In this document: positions 41,391-50,677 of the stretch, piece by piece | How positions within the stretch are numbered: the stretch's first letter is position 1 | Layout: every line of letters starts with the position of its first letter | Source of the DNA: Rhizobium sp. C4 | Lineage (GTDB): Bacteria; Pseudomonadota; Alphaproteobacteria; Rhizobiales; Rhizobiaceae | Direction of reading: 5' to 3' | DNA length: 64,000 nucleotides | Assembly: GCF_021026315.1 (NCBI RefSeq) | Contig: NZ_JAJNCX010000011.1 | Coordinates: 103,018-167,017, forward strand | Notes under the pieces: generated by a model | Told to the model about the DNA's origin: nothing | The model's input: only the letters and a program-made list of their open reading frames with translations | Databases searched by the model: none | Made by a program: the position numbers and the translations under genes

Positions 41391-42596
41391 TCATATATCA
41401 ATCAGCATGCGCAGGACCTGCGGGCCCTGCCTGATTTGCTCTGCGGTCGGTTTTGCCGAAGCAGCCAGCAGCCTGCGCGCCAGCACGTGCTCGGCCGGAT
41501 TGTTGATGGTCTCGACTGCCACCAGATCTGCACCACGCAGATGATAGACCGCGAGGCGGCCCGGTTCGTCGCGCACGATCCGTTCTGTTGAACCGGACGA
41601 TAATCCGGCGATCTGCAATTTTGCAGGCCCTATGTCAGACCAGAACCATGGGATTGACTGATAGGGTTCTACTCGCGAAGTAGCGATACATCTGGCGACG
41701 TGACGAGCCTGGTCGGTGGCGTTCTGGACGCTTTCAATCCTCAATCGTGTTCCGTCTTCGCGAGACGTCACATTTGCGACGTCGCCGATTGCCCAAACGC
41801 CGGGCGATGTTGTCCGTAGAGCGGGATCGACCAAAATGCCATTGTCAGTGGCGAGAGACGGGGAATGCGCGAGCCTCACCTCCGCGTCCGCACCGATACC
41901 GACCACGACGAGATCGGAAGCAACTCTGCCGCGATTGGTCTCAATCCCGATGACGCGCCCTTCTTTGCAATCCACATTGATGATTTGAGTGTTGCTCAGG
42001 ATCTCGACATTCATTTCTTCAAGAACAGCCTCAACCGCCGCAGAGATTTCTGCAGCGGCTACGCGCTTGAGCACGCGATCGGCGGCTTCCAGCACGACAA
42101 CGTCCCGCCCGGTTGATCGAAGCGACGCAGCAAGCTCGAGACCAATGAATCCTCCGCCAACGATCACGACGCGGCGGGTCTCCATCATCGCCGCTCGCAG
42201 CGCATAAGCATCCGCCAGGGATCGCAGGGAAAATACGTTGCTGGCCTTCGGCCAGGCTGTGAAACTGCGGTTGCGCGATCCGGTCGCAAGAACCATGTGC
42301 TCATAGGAGAGACGCTGTCCACTCTCCAAAGCGACCTTCCGACCGACAATATCGACATGCGATGCGCGCCCGGCAATTCTCTCGATCTTGCGATCGTCAT
42401 AGGCGGATGCGGGACGAAGCGGCATTGGTCTCGCGTCGCTCTGCTTGAGAAACGTCTTCGATAGCGGCGGTTTGTGATAAGGAAGCTCGCCTTCCGCGTC
42501 GATCAGGGTGATGGCCCCATCATAACCCTCATCGCGCAAGCTGATAGCGAGTTGGCTTCCGCCGTGGCCGGCACCGATGATGACGACACCGCTCAT
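41391..42596 (-). CDS. Ferredoxin reductase (FAD/NAD, putidaredoxin reductase type)
   Basis: Start ATG at 42594-42596; 401 residues. FAD motif VIIGAGHGGSQLA, second fold VVIVGGGFIGLELAASLRS for NAD(P)H, and the FAD-contact segment PGVWAIGDVANV. Family of putidaredoxin reductase/rubredoxin reductase. It supplies electrons from NAD(P)H to the [2Fe-2S] ferredoxin. It is the last gene of the leftward operon starting at 47905, 23 nt after the NmrA-like gene, so reductase and P450 are placed in two converging transcripts under the same promoter element. Confidence 0.9.
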   Translation of the reverse strand: MSGVVIIGAGHGGSQLAISLRDEGYDGAITLIDAEGELPYHKPPLSKTFLKQSDARPMPLRPASAYDDRKIERIAGRASHVDIVGRKVALESGQRLSYEHMVLATGSRNRSFTAWPKASNVFSLRSLADAYALRAAMMETRRVVIVGGGFIGLELAASLRSTGRDVVVLEAADRVLKRVAAAEISAAVEAVLEEMNVEILSNTQIINVDCKEGRVIGIETNRGRVASDLVVVGIGADAEVRLAHSPSLATDNGILVDPALRTTSPGVWAIGDVANVTSREDGTRLRIESVQNATDQARHVARCIATSRVEPYQSIPWFWSDIGPAKLQIAGLSSGSTERIVRDEPGRLAVYHLRGADLVAVETINNPAEHVLARRLLAASAKPTAEQIRQGPQVLRMLIDI

Positions 42597-42619
42597 GAGC
42601 GCCTCCCTGCGCAACCCGC

Positions 42620-43267
42620 TCAATACACGAACTGGATATGAGCACGATGTCGGCTCGGTCTTTCAATCTCGGCCGCAACGGCAGCGGCAAAATCTTCGCC
42701 GCCAATGGCCGATTTTCCTTCCGGGTCAAAAAGCGCCACCTCGTCACCCACACGATAGGTGCCTCGACGCTCGCCCGGGGCGAAGCCACCAAAGACGCGA
42801 CCAGGGCTCATATAAAGCCAGTCAAGATCGCCTGGCGCCTCGGAAAGCAGGCATTCTAGTACGTCTGCTGTTTCTCGTGCTGCGACGGCAAACTCCGGCG
42901 CAACTGTGCCTGTATCTATGAATCGTTGGGCGTCGGGGCTGGGACGAAGCGCCGTGAAGCCGCCTACGACCAGCAAACGGGCCTTAGCCTGTGTCGCCAA
43001 ACCGATGACGCCGCGATAAGCTCCGACCATTGCGCCCGCGAGCTCACCGCGCGGGGAGAGCGCACCGACAACAACATCGGCGCCCTGCAAAAGGGGTTTG
43101 ACGGCCTCGATGTCGGTGATGTTCCCATGCCGATAATCAACGCCTGCTACAGGCTCTGCCGTTCTCGAACGGCTGAAGGAGGTGACATGATGGCCGCGGG
43201 CAACAGCCTCGCGCGCGATGTGTCGACCTGCATAACCGGTTCCACCGATAACAACTATTCTAGCCAT
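42620..43267 (-). CDS. NAD(P)-binding NmrA/SDR-like protein
   Basis: 215 residues. Rossmann start IVVIGGTGYAGRHIAREAVA and the YRHGNITD and ALSPRGELAG elements fit the NAD(P)H-binding NmrA-like (atypical SDR) family; the classical Tyr-x3-Lys is not evident. It could be a reductase, an isomerase, or a redox sensor. Its position between the extradiol-type dioxygenase and the ferredoxin reductase suggests a pathway role. It lies 45 nt downstream of the VOC gene. Confidence 0.7.
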   Translation of the reverse strand: MARIVVIGGTGYAGRHIAREAVARGHHVTSFSRSRTAEPVAGVDYRHGNITDIEAVKPLLQGADVVVGALSPRGELAGAMVGAYRGVIGLATQAKARLLVVGGFTALRPSPDAQRFIDTGTVAPEFAVAARETADVLECLLSEAPGDLDWLYMSPGRVFGGFAPGERRGTYRVGDEVALFDPEGKSAIGGEDFAAAVAAEIERPSRHRAHIQFVY

Positions 43268-43312
43268 TTTGCCATTCCTCCCGGTCGTGTGTTTGTGGTG
43301 AGCAACGCCGCA

Positions 43313-44203
43313 TCAGGGTTCGAGCGCGAAAGGTATGCCGGCCGCCCGGTATTCCGGGCCTTCCAGCGGTCCCCAGAGGTTGCGCACCCGGCTTTCGGGA
43401 CCGAGGGACCATGTGCGGGGCATATAGATGTCGTCGGAATCGATGCGCTCCATTTCAATCGAGTTCTCGACCACGCAGCCGTTCGGGTCGGCGTAATAGG
43501 TGAAGATATTGTCCCCGGCCCCATGCCGCCCCGGTCCCCACAGCATCGCGCGACCCTTGAGTGCAAGCGTGTCCGCGATCGTCGCGAGATCCTCGAAGCA
43601 GCGAACGTCGAATCCGTAGTGGTGAAGTTTCGCTTCCCCGGTGCCGATCGCGATCGTGTGATGGAAGCCGTCGGCAGCCCTGAACCATTGCAACTCATCA
43701 TGCGTGGTGCGATCGGAAAGCTTCATCCCGAACACGGTCTTGCAAAAGGTGCCGAACTCTTTCGCGTCCGTAACGCGAATATTGACATGCTCCAGACGAA
43801 CAGGATGCGCGCCGTGTCCCCCATATCGGGCGGTTTGGTCACGCGGCACGGGCGTATGCACTTCGAATATCGGCCCCTGCGGCGTGACAAAACGCACGGC
43901 CTTGTCGATATGGGGGAAATAAGACCGGTCGGACAGAATTTCACAGCCGTTCTCGATCGCCCGCCGCCTCACTTCATCGACCGCGCCTGGATCAATTGCC
44001 TCAAGACCGAGGGCCAGAACGGCCTTGCGATTGCTTCTGAAATAGCCGACCTCATGCTTGCGGGTGTTGCTCGACAGGGTAACCAGACCTGGCGTCCGAT
44101 CTACGATGCGAGGGCCGGAAATCTCGGCGAGATCCTGCGCCGAGCCTTCGGGATCGGGCGTGGCGAGCGCAATGTGGCCCATCTGACGAATAAGGTAGCT
44201 CAC
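43313..44203 (-). CDS. Extradiol-type ring-cleavage dioxygenase (VOC superfamily)
   Basis: 296 residues from GTG at 44201-44203 with GGAGGAG 7 nt upstream. Two VOC modules. The metal ligands of type I extradiol enzymes can be placed at His139 (RLEHVNIRV), His194/195 (KLHHYGFDV) and Glu246 (CVVENSIEM). The family opens catechols next to the hydroxyls (meta cleavage), using Fe(II). Length equals 2,3-dihydroxybiphenyl dioxygenase. Function is supported by the following FAH-family gene. The catechol it accepts is unknown. Confidence 0.85.
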   Translation of the reverse strand: MSYLIRQMGHIALATPDPEGSAQDLAEISGPRIVDRTPGLVTLSSNTRKHEVGYFRSNRKAVLALGLEAIDPGAVDEVRRRAIENGCEILSDRSYFPHIDKAVRFVTPQGPIFEVHTPVPRDQTARYGGHGAHPVRLEHVNIRVTDAKEFGTFCKTVFGMKLSDRTTHDELQWFRAADGFHHTIAIGTGEAKLHHYGFDVRCFEDLATIADTLALKGRAMLWGPGRHGAGDNIFTYYADPNGCVVENSIEMERIDSDDIYMPRTWSLGPESRVRNLWGPLEGPEYRAAGIPFALEP

Positions 44204-44232
44204 GATGAATCTCCTCCTGCTGCAGATCTGGA

Positions 44233-45105
44233 TCAGATTGCAAAATCTGCGGGTTCTTTGACGATCCCGTTCCTCAGGATGCCGATCCCGGAAATCTCGA
44301 TCTCGACCTTGTCGCCAGCCTTCATCCAGAGCGGCGGCTTGTGGAATGCACCGACGCCACCGGTCGTCCCGGTGATGATCACGTCGCCCGGCTCAAGCGT
44401 GATGAAGCTGGAGCAATAGGAGACCAATTCCGGCACGTTGAAGATGAGATCATCGAGCGTAGCGTTCTGCACCTCCTCGCCGTTCAGCCGCGTTTTCAAG
44501 GTCTGCGCGGAGATATCCGGCAGTTCATCGGTGGTGACCAACCAGGGGCCAAATGCGCCCGTCTTGGGGAAATTCTTGCCCGGCGCAAATTGCTGAGAGT
44601 GGCGCTGCCAGTCGCGGACGCTGCCGTCATTGTAACAGGAATAGCCTGCAACGCGGTGCATGGCCTGCTCTGGCGTGACATAGCGACTGCGCTTGCCGAT
44701 AATGACCGCAAGCTCACCTTCATAGTCGAACTGCTCCGACACTTTCGGGCACAGCATATCCTCATTTGCTCCGACTTGCGTCTCGGCAAAACGGTTGAAA
44801 ATCATCGGCTTTGTTGGGGTCTCGCGACCGGTTTCCTTGATGTGGCTGGCATAATTGACACCCACGCAAAGGATCTTCGAGGGGTCCGTGATTACGGGCA
44901 GCAGACGGACATCGCCCCACGCGGCGGAGGGCTGCCCATTTGCGCGGGATCTGGCATACTCAAGCCCGGAGGGATCGGCAAGCAGCGCTCGAAGCGAGGT
45001 ATAACGATCGCCGAGATCAATGATACCGGTCGGTTTGGCGGCATCTCCCGTCACGAGACCGCAGCTCTCGCGACCACTCTTTTCAAGGTAGCTGATCAGT
45101 TTCAT
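44233..45105 (-). CDS. Fumarylacetoacetate hydrolase family protein
   Basis: 290 residues. Catalytic-domain phrases are present: KILCVGVNYASHIKETGRE, YEGELAVIIGKRSRYVTPEQ (metal-binding Glu-x-Glu), PLWMKAGDKVEIEISGIGIL and DVIITGTTGGVGAF. These enzymes split or hydrate beta-diketo or 2-oxo-hexenedioate-type acids. Next to an extradiol dioxygenase it probably processes the ring-fission product. Longer than the minimal catalytic unit by an N-terminal ~70-residue domain, as in many bacterial members. Confidence 0.85.
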   Translation of the reverse strand: MKLISYLEKSGRESCGLVTGDAAKPTGIIDLGDRYTSLRALLADPSGLEYARSRANGQPSAAWGDVRLLPVITDPSKILCVGVNYASHIKETGRETPTKPMIFNRFAETQVGANEDMLCPKVSEQFDYEGELAVIIGKRSRYVTPEQAMHRVAGYSCYNDGSVRDWQRHSQQFAPGKNFPKTGAFGPWLVTTDELPDISAQTLKTRLNGEEVQNATLDDLIFNVPELVSYCSSFITLEPGDVIITGTTGGVGAFHKPPLWMKAGDKVEIEISGIGILRNGIVKEPADFAI

Positions 45106-45137
45106 TGGCGTTTCAATCCTCTCAAATCCCTATTGTG

Positions 45138-46391
45138 TCACTTGCCGCCCAGAATGGTGACGACGGTTGCGGCTTCCTCGAAGCCCAGAAAGCCACCGCC
45201 GTTCTCGGCGATCGCCCATCTCGCACCCGGCACCTGCCGCGCTCCGGCCTCACCGCGCAATTGAGTGACGAGTTCGTGAACCTGAATGACGCCGGTGGCC
45301 CCGATCGGGTGCCCCTTGGAAAGGAGACCGCCCGAAGGGTTGACGGGAATGCGCCCGCCGAGCCGGGTGACTCCCTCTTCCGTCAGCCGCCCGCCATCGC
45401 CGCGGGCAGCAAATCCGAGGTTCTCTACCTGCAGGATTTCGGCAAAAGCCGTGGCATCATGCACCTCCGCCAGCGACATGTCCGAAGGGCCGACGCCCGC
45501 CTGTTCGTAAGCCTTCATCGCTGCCCGCCTCCCCAGATGATTGTCAAAATCGTCGGCCAGGCGCGGACTGGAGGATGTCAGCGAACAGGCCGCGATACGA
45601 ACGGCGCGTCTCGTCTCGAAACGATGAAGCGCGCTTCCGGTGCACAGAACCAACGCTCCCGCGCCGTCGCTGATGGGCGCACACATCGCCCGCGTGAAAG
45701 GCCATGACACTGGCTTATCGGCCAGAACTTCCTCAATCGTCATGTCGAAGCGGTATTGCGCGTCCGGGTTCAGCGTCGAATTGTGGTGGTTCTTGGCGGC
45801 TACGGCCGCGATCTGGCGCTGAGTTGTGCCAAAGCTTGCCATGTGGTGACGGGCAAAGGCCGCATATATGTCCATGAACACACTGCGTTCGGCCGCAGGT
45901 TCAACATCATCCGGAATGGGCGTTCCGTGGGCCAGAGCCAGTAATTGCTCAAGCTGCTGATCGAATTGCTGGACGTCGGTGCTCCCCTTGAAGGCGGCAA
46001 ACATGCCTTGGCGATTGTCCGGGAAAAACATCTTCTCCGCCCCGACAACCAGCGCCACTTCGCCGAATCCCGCCTTGAGATACGCCATCGCATTGAGCAA
46101 GGCGGTGCTACCGCTGGCACAGGCGTTTTCAACGTTTGTCACGGGGATGCCAGCAATGCCGCTGGAACGCAGAGCCACCTCGCCGCGAATGCCGTTTTGC
46201 CCCTCAAGAAGAGCCTGACGTGTATTGGAAAACCAAGCCGCCTCGATAGCGGTCGGGTCTGCGAGGCCTGCGTCGGCGAGCGCCTTCCCCAAGGCAATGG
46301 CCGACAATTGTCGAACCGATCGATCCGGCTGTTTTCCAAGAGACGTAATGCCGGATCCGACAATATAGACTTGTTCCGCTTGCGACATCAT
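45138..46391 (-). CDS. SCP-x-type thiolase/acyl-CoA acetyltransferase
   Basis: 417 residues (ATG at 46391; a second ATG follows). The nucleophile Cys91 lies in VENACASGSTALL, then DGAGALVLCTGSA, EVHDATAFAEILQVENLGF and GGLLSKGHPIGATG with its His. In place of the classical C-terminal CxG the sequence ends IAENGGGFLGF, as in SCP-x/lipid-transfer thiolases used for side-chain cleavage of steroids and branched acyl chains. Ibuprofen degraders couple a CoA ligase to such a thiolase to remove an aryl side chain. The neighbouring ligase overlaps this gene, so the two work together. No DUF35 partner gene is visible. Confidence 0.85.
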   Translation of the reverse strand: MMSQAEQVYIVGSGITSLGKQPDRSVRQLSAIALGKALADAGLADPTAIEAAWFSNTRQALLEGQNGIRGEVALRSSGIAGIPVTNVENACASGSTALLNAMAYLKAGFGEVALVVGAEKMFFPDNRQGMFAAFKGSTDVQQFDQQLEQLLALAHGTPIPDDVEPAAERSVFMDIYAAFARHHMASFGTTQRQIAAVAAKNHHNSTLNPDAQYRFDMTIEEVLADKPVSWPFTRAMCAPISDGAGALVLCTGSALHRFETRRAVRIAACSLTSSSPRLADDFDNHLGRRAAMKAYEQAGVGPSDMSLAEVHDATAFAEILQVENLGFAARGDGGRLTEEGVTRLGGRIPVNPSGGLLSKGHPIGATGVIQVHELVTQLRGEAGARQVPGARWAIAENGGGFLGFEEAATVVTILGGK

Positions 46392-47905
46392 GCGCCCTCT
46401 CTCTCCAAGGCTTCGACCGCACTCAGCACGTCGCGGCGTGTCACCTTTCCCACCGGGTTGGTAGGCATTTCGCTCAGGAAATGGATGGCTTTTGGCGAGC
46501 GGACCGGCCCGACCTGCTCTCTGGCGAAGGCGATCAGTTCAGCCGGGGTAAGCCGGCTGTATTCTGCCTTGACCACCGCCGCTTCGACGCGCTCGCCCCA
46601 ATAGTCGTCCTCGCGCGCAATCACCGTCACCTGCCGCACGTCTGGATGCCGGGCAATGGCCGCCTCCACATCTGCGGGATACACATTGAACCCGCCGGAG
46701 ATGATCACGTCGCGCGAGCGCCCTTTCAGGGTGAGATATCCCCGTTCATCGAACGAGCCGAGGTCGCCTGTGTGCAGCCAGCCATTCACGATGGTTGATG
46801 CAGTCAAGTCGGGCCTGTTCAGATAGCCCCGCATGACGAGGTCCCCTTTCACCACCACTTCACCTGTCTCGCCGACCGGCAAAATATGGCCTCCCGGTCC
46901 CATGATCTGTACATCGTTATAGGGACAGGGCCGGCCGACCGATCCGATGTTTTGCGCGTCGCACAACTCGCTGGCCGTCATCGCCGTGATCATGGTCGGC
47001 GCTTCGGTCTGACCGTATATGGCCGCCAGGCAGGGACCGAATACTTCTTGCGCTTGCCGGACCTTGGAGGATGGCATCGGCGCAGCCCCATAGATGAGGT
47101 GGCGAAGCGCCGGAAATTGCACCCCATTCTCGATCGCGTGATCCATCAGTGAATAGATCAATGTCGGGGGCATGAAGCTCGCGGTGATCCGTTGTTCAAT
47201 CATCACATCGGATATGCGCGGCGCCTTGGCTCCATCCAGAAGGACGATGCATCCTCCGACAGCCAGAACCGGCAAGATGAATGTGCCCGCGCCGTGGGTC
47301 AGGGGAGCGACCGTCAGCATGCGCTCATCCTGACCAAATCCGAAGACTGTCAGCATGCTCGCAATGCAGTTCATGAAGGCCCGATAGGGCTGCATCACGC
47401 CCTTTGGACTCCCTGTCGTGCCACCGGTAAACTTGATCGCCATGATCCCTTCATCGGGGTTCAAGACCTCGGTCGGATGACAGCCGGCATGTCGCTCGCA
47501 TAGGGCTGCGATGCTGTCTCTGTCTTGTGCTCCACCAGCCGCAAGCACCAAAGGCAATTCAAGCTTCTCAAACAGCGGAAGGAACTCGTGATCCGTTACG
47601 ACGAGCGACAGTTCGGACGCGGACGCGATGCCCTCAAGCTCCGCGCGCGAATTGCGGGGGTTAAGCGGAACCCAGGTGTGTCCCGAGGCAAAGATTCCCA
47701 GCATGGCGACGACGTGCTGCCAATTATTGTGCGCACAGAGGCCAATTCGCGCCTGTGGCTCAGGCAGCGTTTTCTGAAGATAGTCAGCGAAGGCATCGAC
47801 ATGCCGAGCAAGTTCTGAATAGGTAAGCGACAACTCACCATCCACAAGCGCCACGCCTTGCGCGTTTATCCTCAGCCCGCGTTGGAGCATCTTGATCGGT
47901 ATCAT
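46388..47905 (-). CDS. AMP-binding acyl/aryl-CoA synthetase
   Basis: 505 residues. Core motif MAIKFTGGTTGSPKGVMQPY, then GAAPMPSSKV, YGQTEAPTM, WLHTGDLGSFDERGYLTLKG, SRDVIISGGFNVYPADVEAAI and the C-terminal lysine segment NPVGKVTRR. ANL-superfamily enzyme making an acyl-CoA through an adenylate. Overlaps the thiolase (ATGATG at 46386-46391 with TGA stop). First gene of the second catabolic operon, whose promoter lies 33 bp upstream. Confidence 0.9.
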   Translation of the reverse strand: MIPIKMLQRGLRINAQGVALVDGELSLTYSELARHVDAFADYLQKTLPEPQARIGLCAHNNWQHVVAMLGIFASGHTWVPLNPRNSRAELEGIASASELSLVVTDHEFLPLFEKLELPLVLAAGGAQDRDSIAALCERHAGCHPTEVLNPDEGIMAIKFTGGTTGSPKGVMQPYRAFMNCIASMLTVFGFGQDERMLTVAPLTHGAGTFILPVLAVGGCIVLLDGAKAPRISDVMIEQRITASFMPPTLIYSLMDHAIENGVQFPALRHLIYGAAPMPSSKVRQAQEVFGPCLAAIYGQTEAPTMITAMTASELCDAQNIGSVGRPCPYNDVQIMGPGGHILPVGETGEVVVKGDLVMRGYLNRPDLTASTIVNGWLHTGDLGSFDERGYLTLKGRSRDVIISGGFNVYPADVEAAIARHPDVRQVTVIAREDDYWGERVEAAVVKAEYSRLTPAELIAFAREQVGPVRSPKAIHFLSEMPTNPVGKVTRRDVLSAVEALEREGA

Positions 47906-47937
47906 TTCATTCCCGCTAAATTTGGCTAGCCGACATT

Positions 47938-47965
47938 CTTATATTCTAGAATCTAACAATGTCAA
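47938..47965 (-). promoter_or_regulatory. Promoter of the CoA-ligase operon with CTAGAATAT site
   Basis: Minus strand: TTGACA (47960-47965), 16-bp spacer, TATAAG (47938-47943). ATATTCTAGAATCT (47941-47954, plus reading) covers the spacer end and the -10. Confidence 0.72.
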
Positions 47966-48004
47966 TCACGGCTGCCGGACATGCGGCGGATGATTTTCTA
48001 TTTC

Positions 48005-49207
48005 TCAGATGTCTGCAGCGCGAAGCGCGTCTCGCACATCGTAACCGTACAGCCACTCGCCCTTGTGAAGCGTCGCCTTCGGGTTGCCATGTTGCCGGAT
48101 TTTGAACTTCAGGTTCCGTATGAAGCGCTGCACGGGAGACTTCAGATGATTTTCGGTCGCGCGCATGCGTGATCCGATCTGGGCCCGGGCCGTCCGTGGC
48201 AGACGCAGCCTCTCATACAGGGACAAACGATCTGCGATCGTGCGATGATCCTGCGACAGCAGCAGTCCGAGCATCAGGCCGTCCTCAAGCGCCATGGCGG
48301 CACCCTGACCGAGAAATGGAAGCATGGGATGAGCGGCATCGCCGAGAAGCGTGACCCTCCCCTTCGACCATCGGGCAAGCGGAGGCCGATCAAACAATCC
48401 CCACTTGAAGCAGGTGTCGGCCTGCGCGAGCAGGCTCCGAAGGTCAGTGTTCCAGCCGTCAAAGGCATGAACCATCTCTTCCCGATCGGCTTTGAGAGCC
48501 CAGGACTCTGCGGTCCATTGAGCGGTCTCGCGAACGGCAACGACGTTTACCAACTGCCCGCGACGCACATAGTAATGAACCACATGCCCCCCGGGGCCCA
48601 GCCAATTTGTCACGGCGGGCTCTATCGGGAGCGGCAGCGCCTCGATCGGAAGGGTGACACGCCAGGCGACATTGCCCGTGAACTCCGGTTCATCCTTGCC
48701 ATACAGGCTCTCGCGAACGGCGGACTTGATACCATCCGCACCAATAACCACGTCGGCCTCAACCTCTTCCCCATTGTCGAGATGAACGACTGCGGACCCT
48801 TCGCTCTGGGTGACGGACACGCAACGAGATTGAAAGCGAACCTCACATTTCGGCAGGGCAGCCGCCAAAATTTCATGGAGATCGGCGCGGTGGACGCTGA
48901 GATGCGGGGCACCAAAACTTGTCTCGTATTCGGAACGGATATCGGCGCTTAAAAGTGTCCGCCCGCTTCTCCAGTCACGGAAAACATGGCGTTCTGGCTG
49001 AAAGGCGCAACGTCGCAACGGCTCTTCCAGTCCAAGCTCTCTCAGGACCTTGAAGGCATTGGGGGACATGTTGATGCCCGCCCCGACCTCGCCGAAGCGA
49101 GACCCCTGCTCGAGGATCACAATCTCCGCATTCCCGCGCAGAGCCTGAGCGACCGCAAGACCTCCCAGGCCACCGCCGACAATTGCGACGCGCAACCGTC
49201 TGCTCAT
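48005..49207 (-). CDS. FAD-dependent aromatic hydroxylase (salicylate hydroxylase-like)
   Basis: 400 residues. GXGXXG motif VAIVGGGLGGLAVAQALRG, DG motif VIGADGIKSAVRESLYG, and the C-terminal GD motif LLGDAAHPMLPFLGQGAAMA with ALEDG. Class A single-component flavin monooxygenase, related to salicylate 1-hydroxylase and 3-hydroxybenzoate 6-hydroxylase, which use NADH and O2. It may make a catechol for the extradiol enzyme, by decarboxylating or simple hydroxylation. Last gene of the operon starting at 52271. Confidence 0.85.
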   Translation of the reverse strand: MSRRLRVAIVGGGLGGLAVAQALRGNAEIVILEQGSRFGEVGAGINMSPNAFKVLRELGLEEPLRRCAFQPERHVFRDWRSGRTLLSADIRSEYETSFGAPHLSVHRADLHEILAAALPKCEVRFQSRCVSVTQSEGSAVVHLDNGEEVEADVVIGADGIKSAVRESLYGKDEPEFTGNVAWRVTLPIEALPLPIEPAVTNWLGPGGHVVHYYVRRGQLVNVVAVRETAQWTAESWALKADREEMVHAFDGWNTDLRSLLAQADTCFKWGLFDRPPLARWSKGRVTLLGDAAHPMLPFLGQGAAMALEDGLMLGLLLSQDHRTIADRLSLYERLRLPRTARAQIGSRMRATENHLKSPVQRFIRNLKFKIRQHGNPKATLHKGEWLYGYDVRDALRAADI

Positions 49208-49320
49208 GATTTCCGGCTCCTCCGCTTCTGGGCCGTAAGCGACGTAATCCGTCTACGGGCGACCGGCACGGGCCGCCCGCGCATCGTTAAGACTGCCCCC
49301 GCGTTCCCGACGGCGCGGAT

Positions 49321-50556
49321 TTAGAGCGGCTTAAGCTCGGGGCGGTCGATCAGACCGCGAATTGCCCAGATCTTGTCGCGAGCCTGCCCCAACAGGTCCT
49401 GCGCACAATCCTTCGCGAACGAATTGGAGACGATGCGATGTTGGGAGGCGGTGAACATATCTCTGAAGCAGCGCTGCAGGGCGGTATTTCGAATAGAAAT
49501 GCCGCCTGCCGCCTTGTGAGCGAACACGCAGACATCGGCAGCCGTATTCGTGACATGGACTAAAGCAAGCCGCGCCAGTGTATATTGACGCGTCTGCACC
49601 GGGTTGCCGTTGTCCAGAGTTTGAGAGATATCGCGCCATACTTCGTAGCAAAGCGCGCGCGCCGCTCTCAACTGCCCTTCGGCAAGCCCGTAATTTTCCT
49701 GAAACTGATCGTCTCCACCCTGTACGGCGAGCCGCGATGGCCGGCCATCGGGAGACTCCGCAAGCGCCGCAAGCTCCGTCAGCGCCCTTCGCGCAATCCC
49801 CAGTGCTGCGCCCGTATGTCCCAACGGGGACATACCGACGATCCCGAGGCGAAACAGATTGCCGCCCTGCTGGGCAACATTGGCGTCCGGGAAATGCGTG
49901 AACTCCTCCGGAACAAAAACATCATTGAACTCGTAATCGATGCTGCCCGTCCCACGAAGGCCGACGACGTCCCAGTTTCCGAGCATTTTTGCCTGCTCCG
50001 TGGGTACGATGAATGTCCGCACCTCGGGCTGACCCGTCACCGGATTGACGCGCGGCTTTCCATTCTCGAACACGCGGCCACCGCTGTGGATCCATTGAGA
50101 GTGGAGAACGCCGCTGCCATAGCTCCAACGTCCTGACAAGCGGAAGCCTTTTCCGTCCACATCGGCTCTGCCGAATGGTCCGCCATTACCGGCGATAATG
50201 GGAATACCCCCGCCAAATATCTTGCGTGCGCCTTCAGCCGGCAAATAACCGGATGCGGAGCCGATGGCCACATTGGAAGCCATCACGACCCACCCCGCAG
50301 CTGCATCGGCCTCACACAGGGTTTCGTAGACCTCCAGTGCTTCCACGGGACTGACCTCCGCCCCGCCGAACGGCCGCGCCGCCAGCATGGTGAAAAAGCC
50401 GCTTTCGCGCAGCGTATCCAGGGTAGGAGACGTAAGGCAGCCGGCAGCCTCGTTCTCTGCCGCATGCGGACGCAGAGCGGGCGCAGCCTCCCGCGCCTTG
50501 TCGACCCAGCTTGAAGATTGCGTGGTATTCACCTTCTCGGCGCTCGCCTTTGGCAT
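49321..50556 (-). CDS. Acyl-CoA-dehydrogenase-fold flavin-dependent hydroxylase (HsaA-like)
   Basis: 411 residues from ATG at 50554-50556 (GGAGAA upstream). It has the acyl-CoA dehydrogenase fold but with the hydroxylase signature: RLSGRWSYGSGVLHSQWIHS, LGNWDVVGLRGTGSIDYEFN, and HKAAGGISIRNTALQRCFRD at the C-terminus. Related enzymes (HsaA, group D flavin monooxygenases) ortho-hydroxylate phenols using FADH2 or FMNH2 from a separate reductase. The flavin reductase at 53670-54209 is the expected partner. This step would produce the catechol for the VOC dioxygenase. Confidence 0.85.
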   Translation of the reverse strand: MPKASAEKVNTTQSSSWVDKAREAAPALRPHAAENEAAGCLTSPTLDTLRESGFFTMLAARPFGGAEVSPVEALEVYETLCEADAAAGWVVMASNVAIGSASGYLPAEGARKIFGGGIPIIAGNGGPFGRADVDGKGFRLSGRWSYGSGVLHSQWIHSGGRVFENGKPRVNPVTGQPEVRTFIVPTEQAKMLGNWDVVGLRGTGSIDYEFNDVFVPEEFTHFPDANVAQQGGNLFRLGIVGMSPLGHTGAALGIARRALTELAALAESPDGRPSRLAVQGGDDQFQENYGLAEGQLRAARALCYEVWRDISQTLDNGNPVQTRQYTLARLALVHVTNTAADVCVFAHKAAGGISIRNTALQRCFRDMFTASQHRIVSNSFAKDCAQDLLGQARDKIWAIRGLIDRPELKPL

Positions 50557-50677
50557 CGGATTCTCCTCGATCCATGAATGCAGCAATATCCAGCCGCCAA
50601 GCCATTGTCGGCAGGCTGCCTTCCGGTGTCTGCCTGACGCCGGATAATCCCGTTTTGTTCTAGACGGTCGTCAACCT

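Noticed and set aside
42926-44419. 497-residue plus-strand open frame opposite the NmrA-like and VOC genes
   Set aside because: It is antisense to two clearly recognisable genes. The codon pattern is a shadow of the GC-rich genes, and its translation has no family features.
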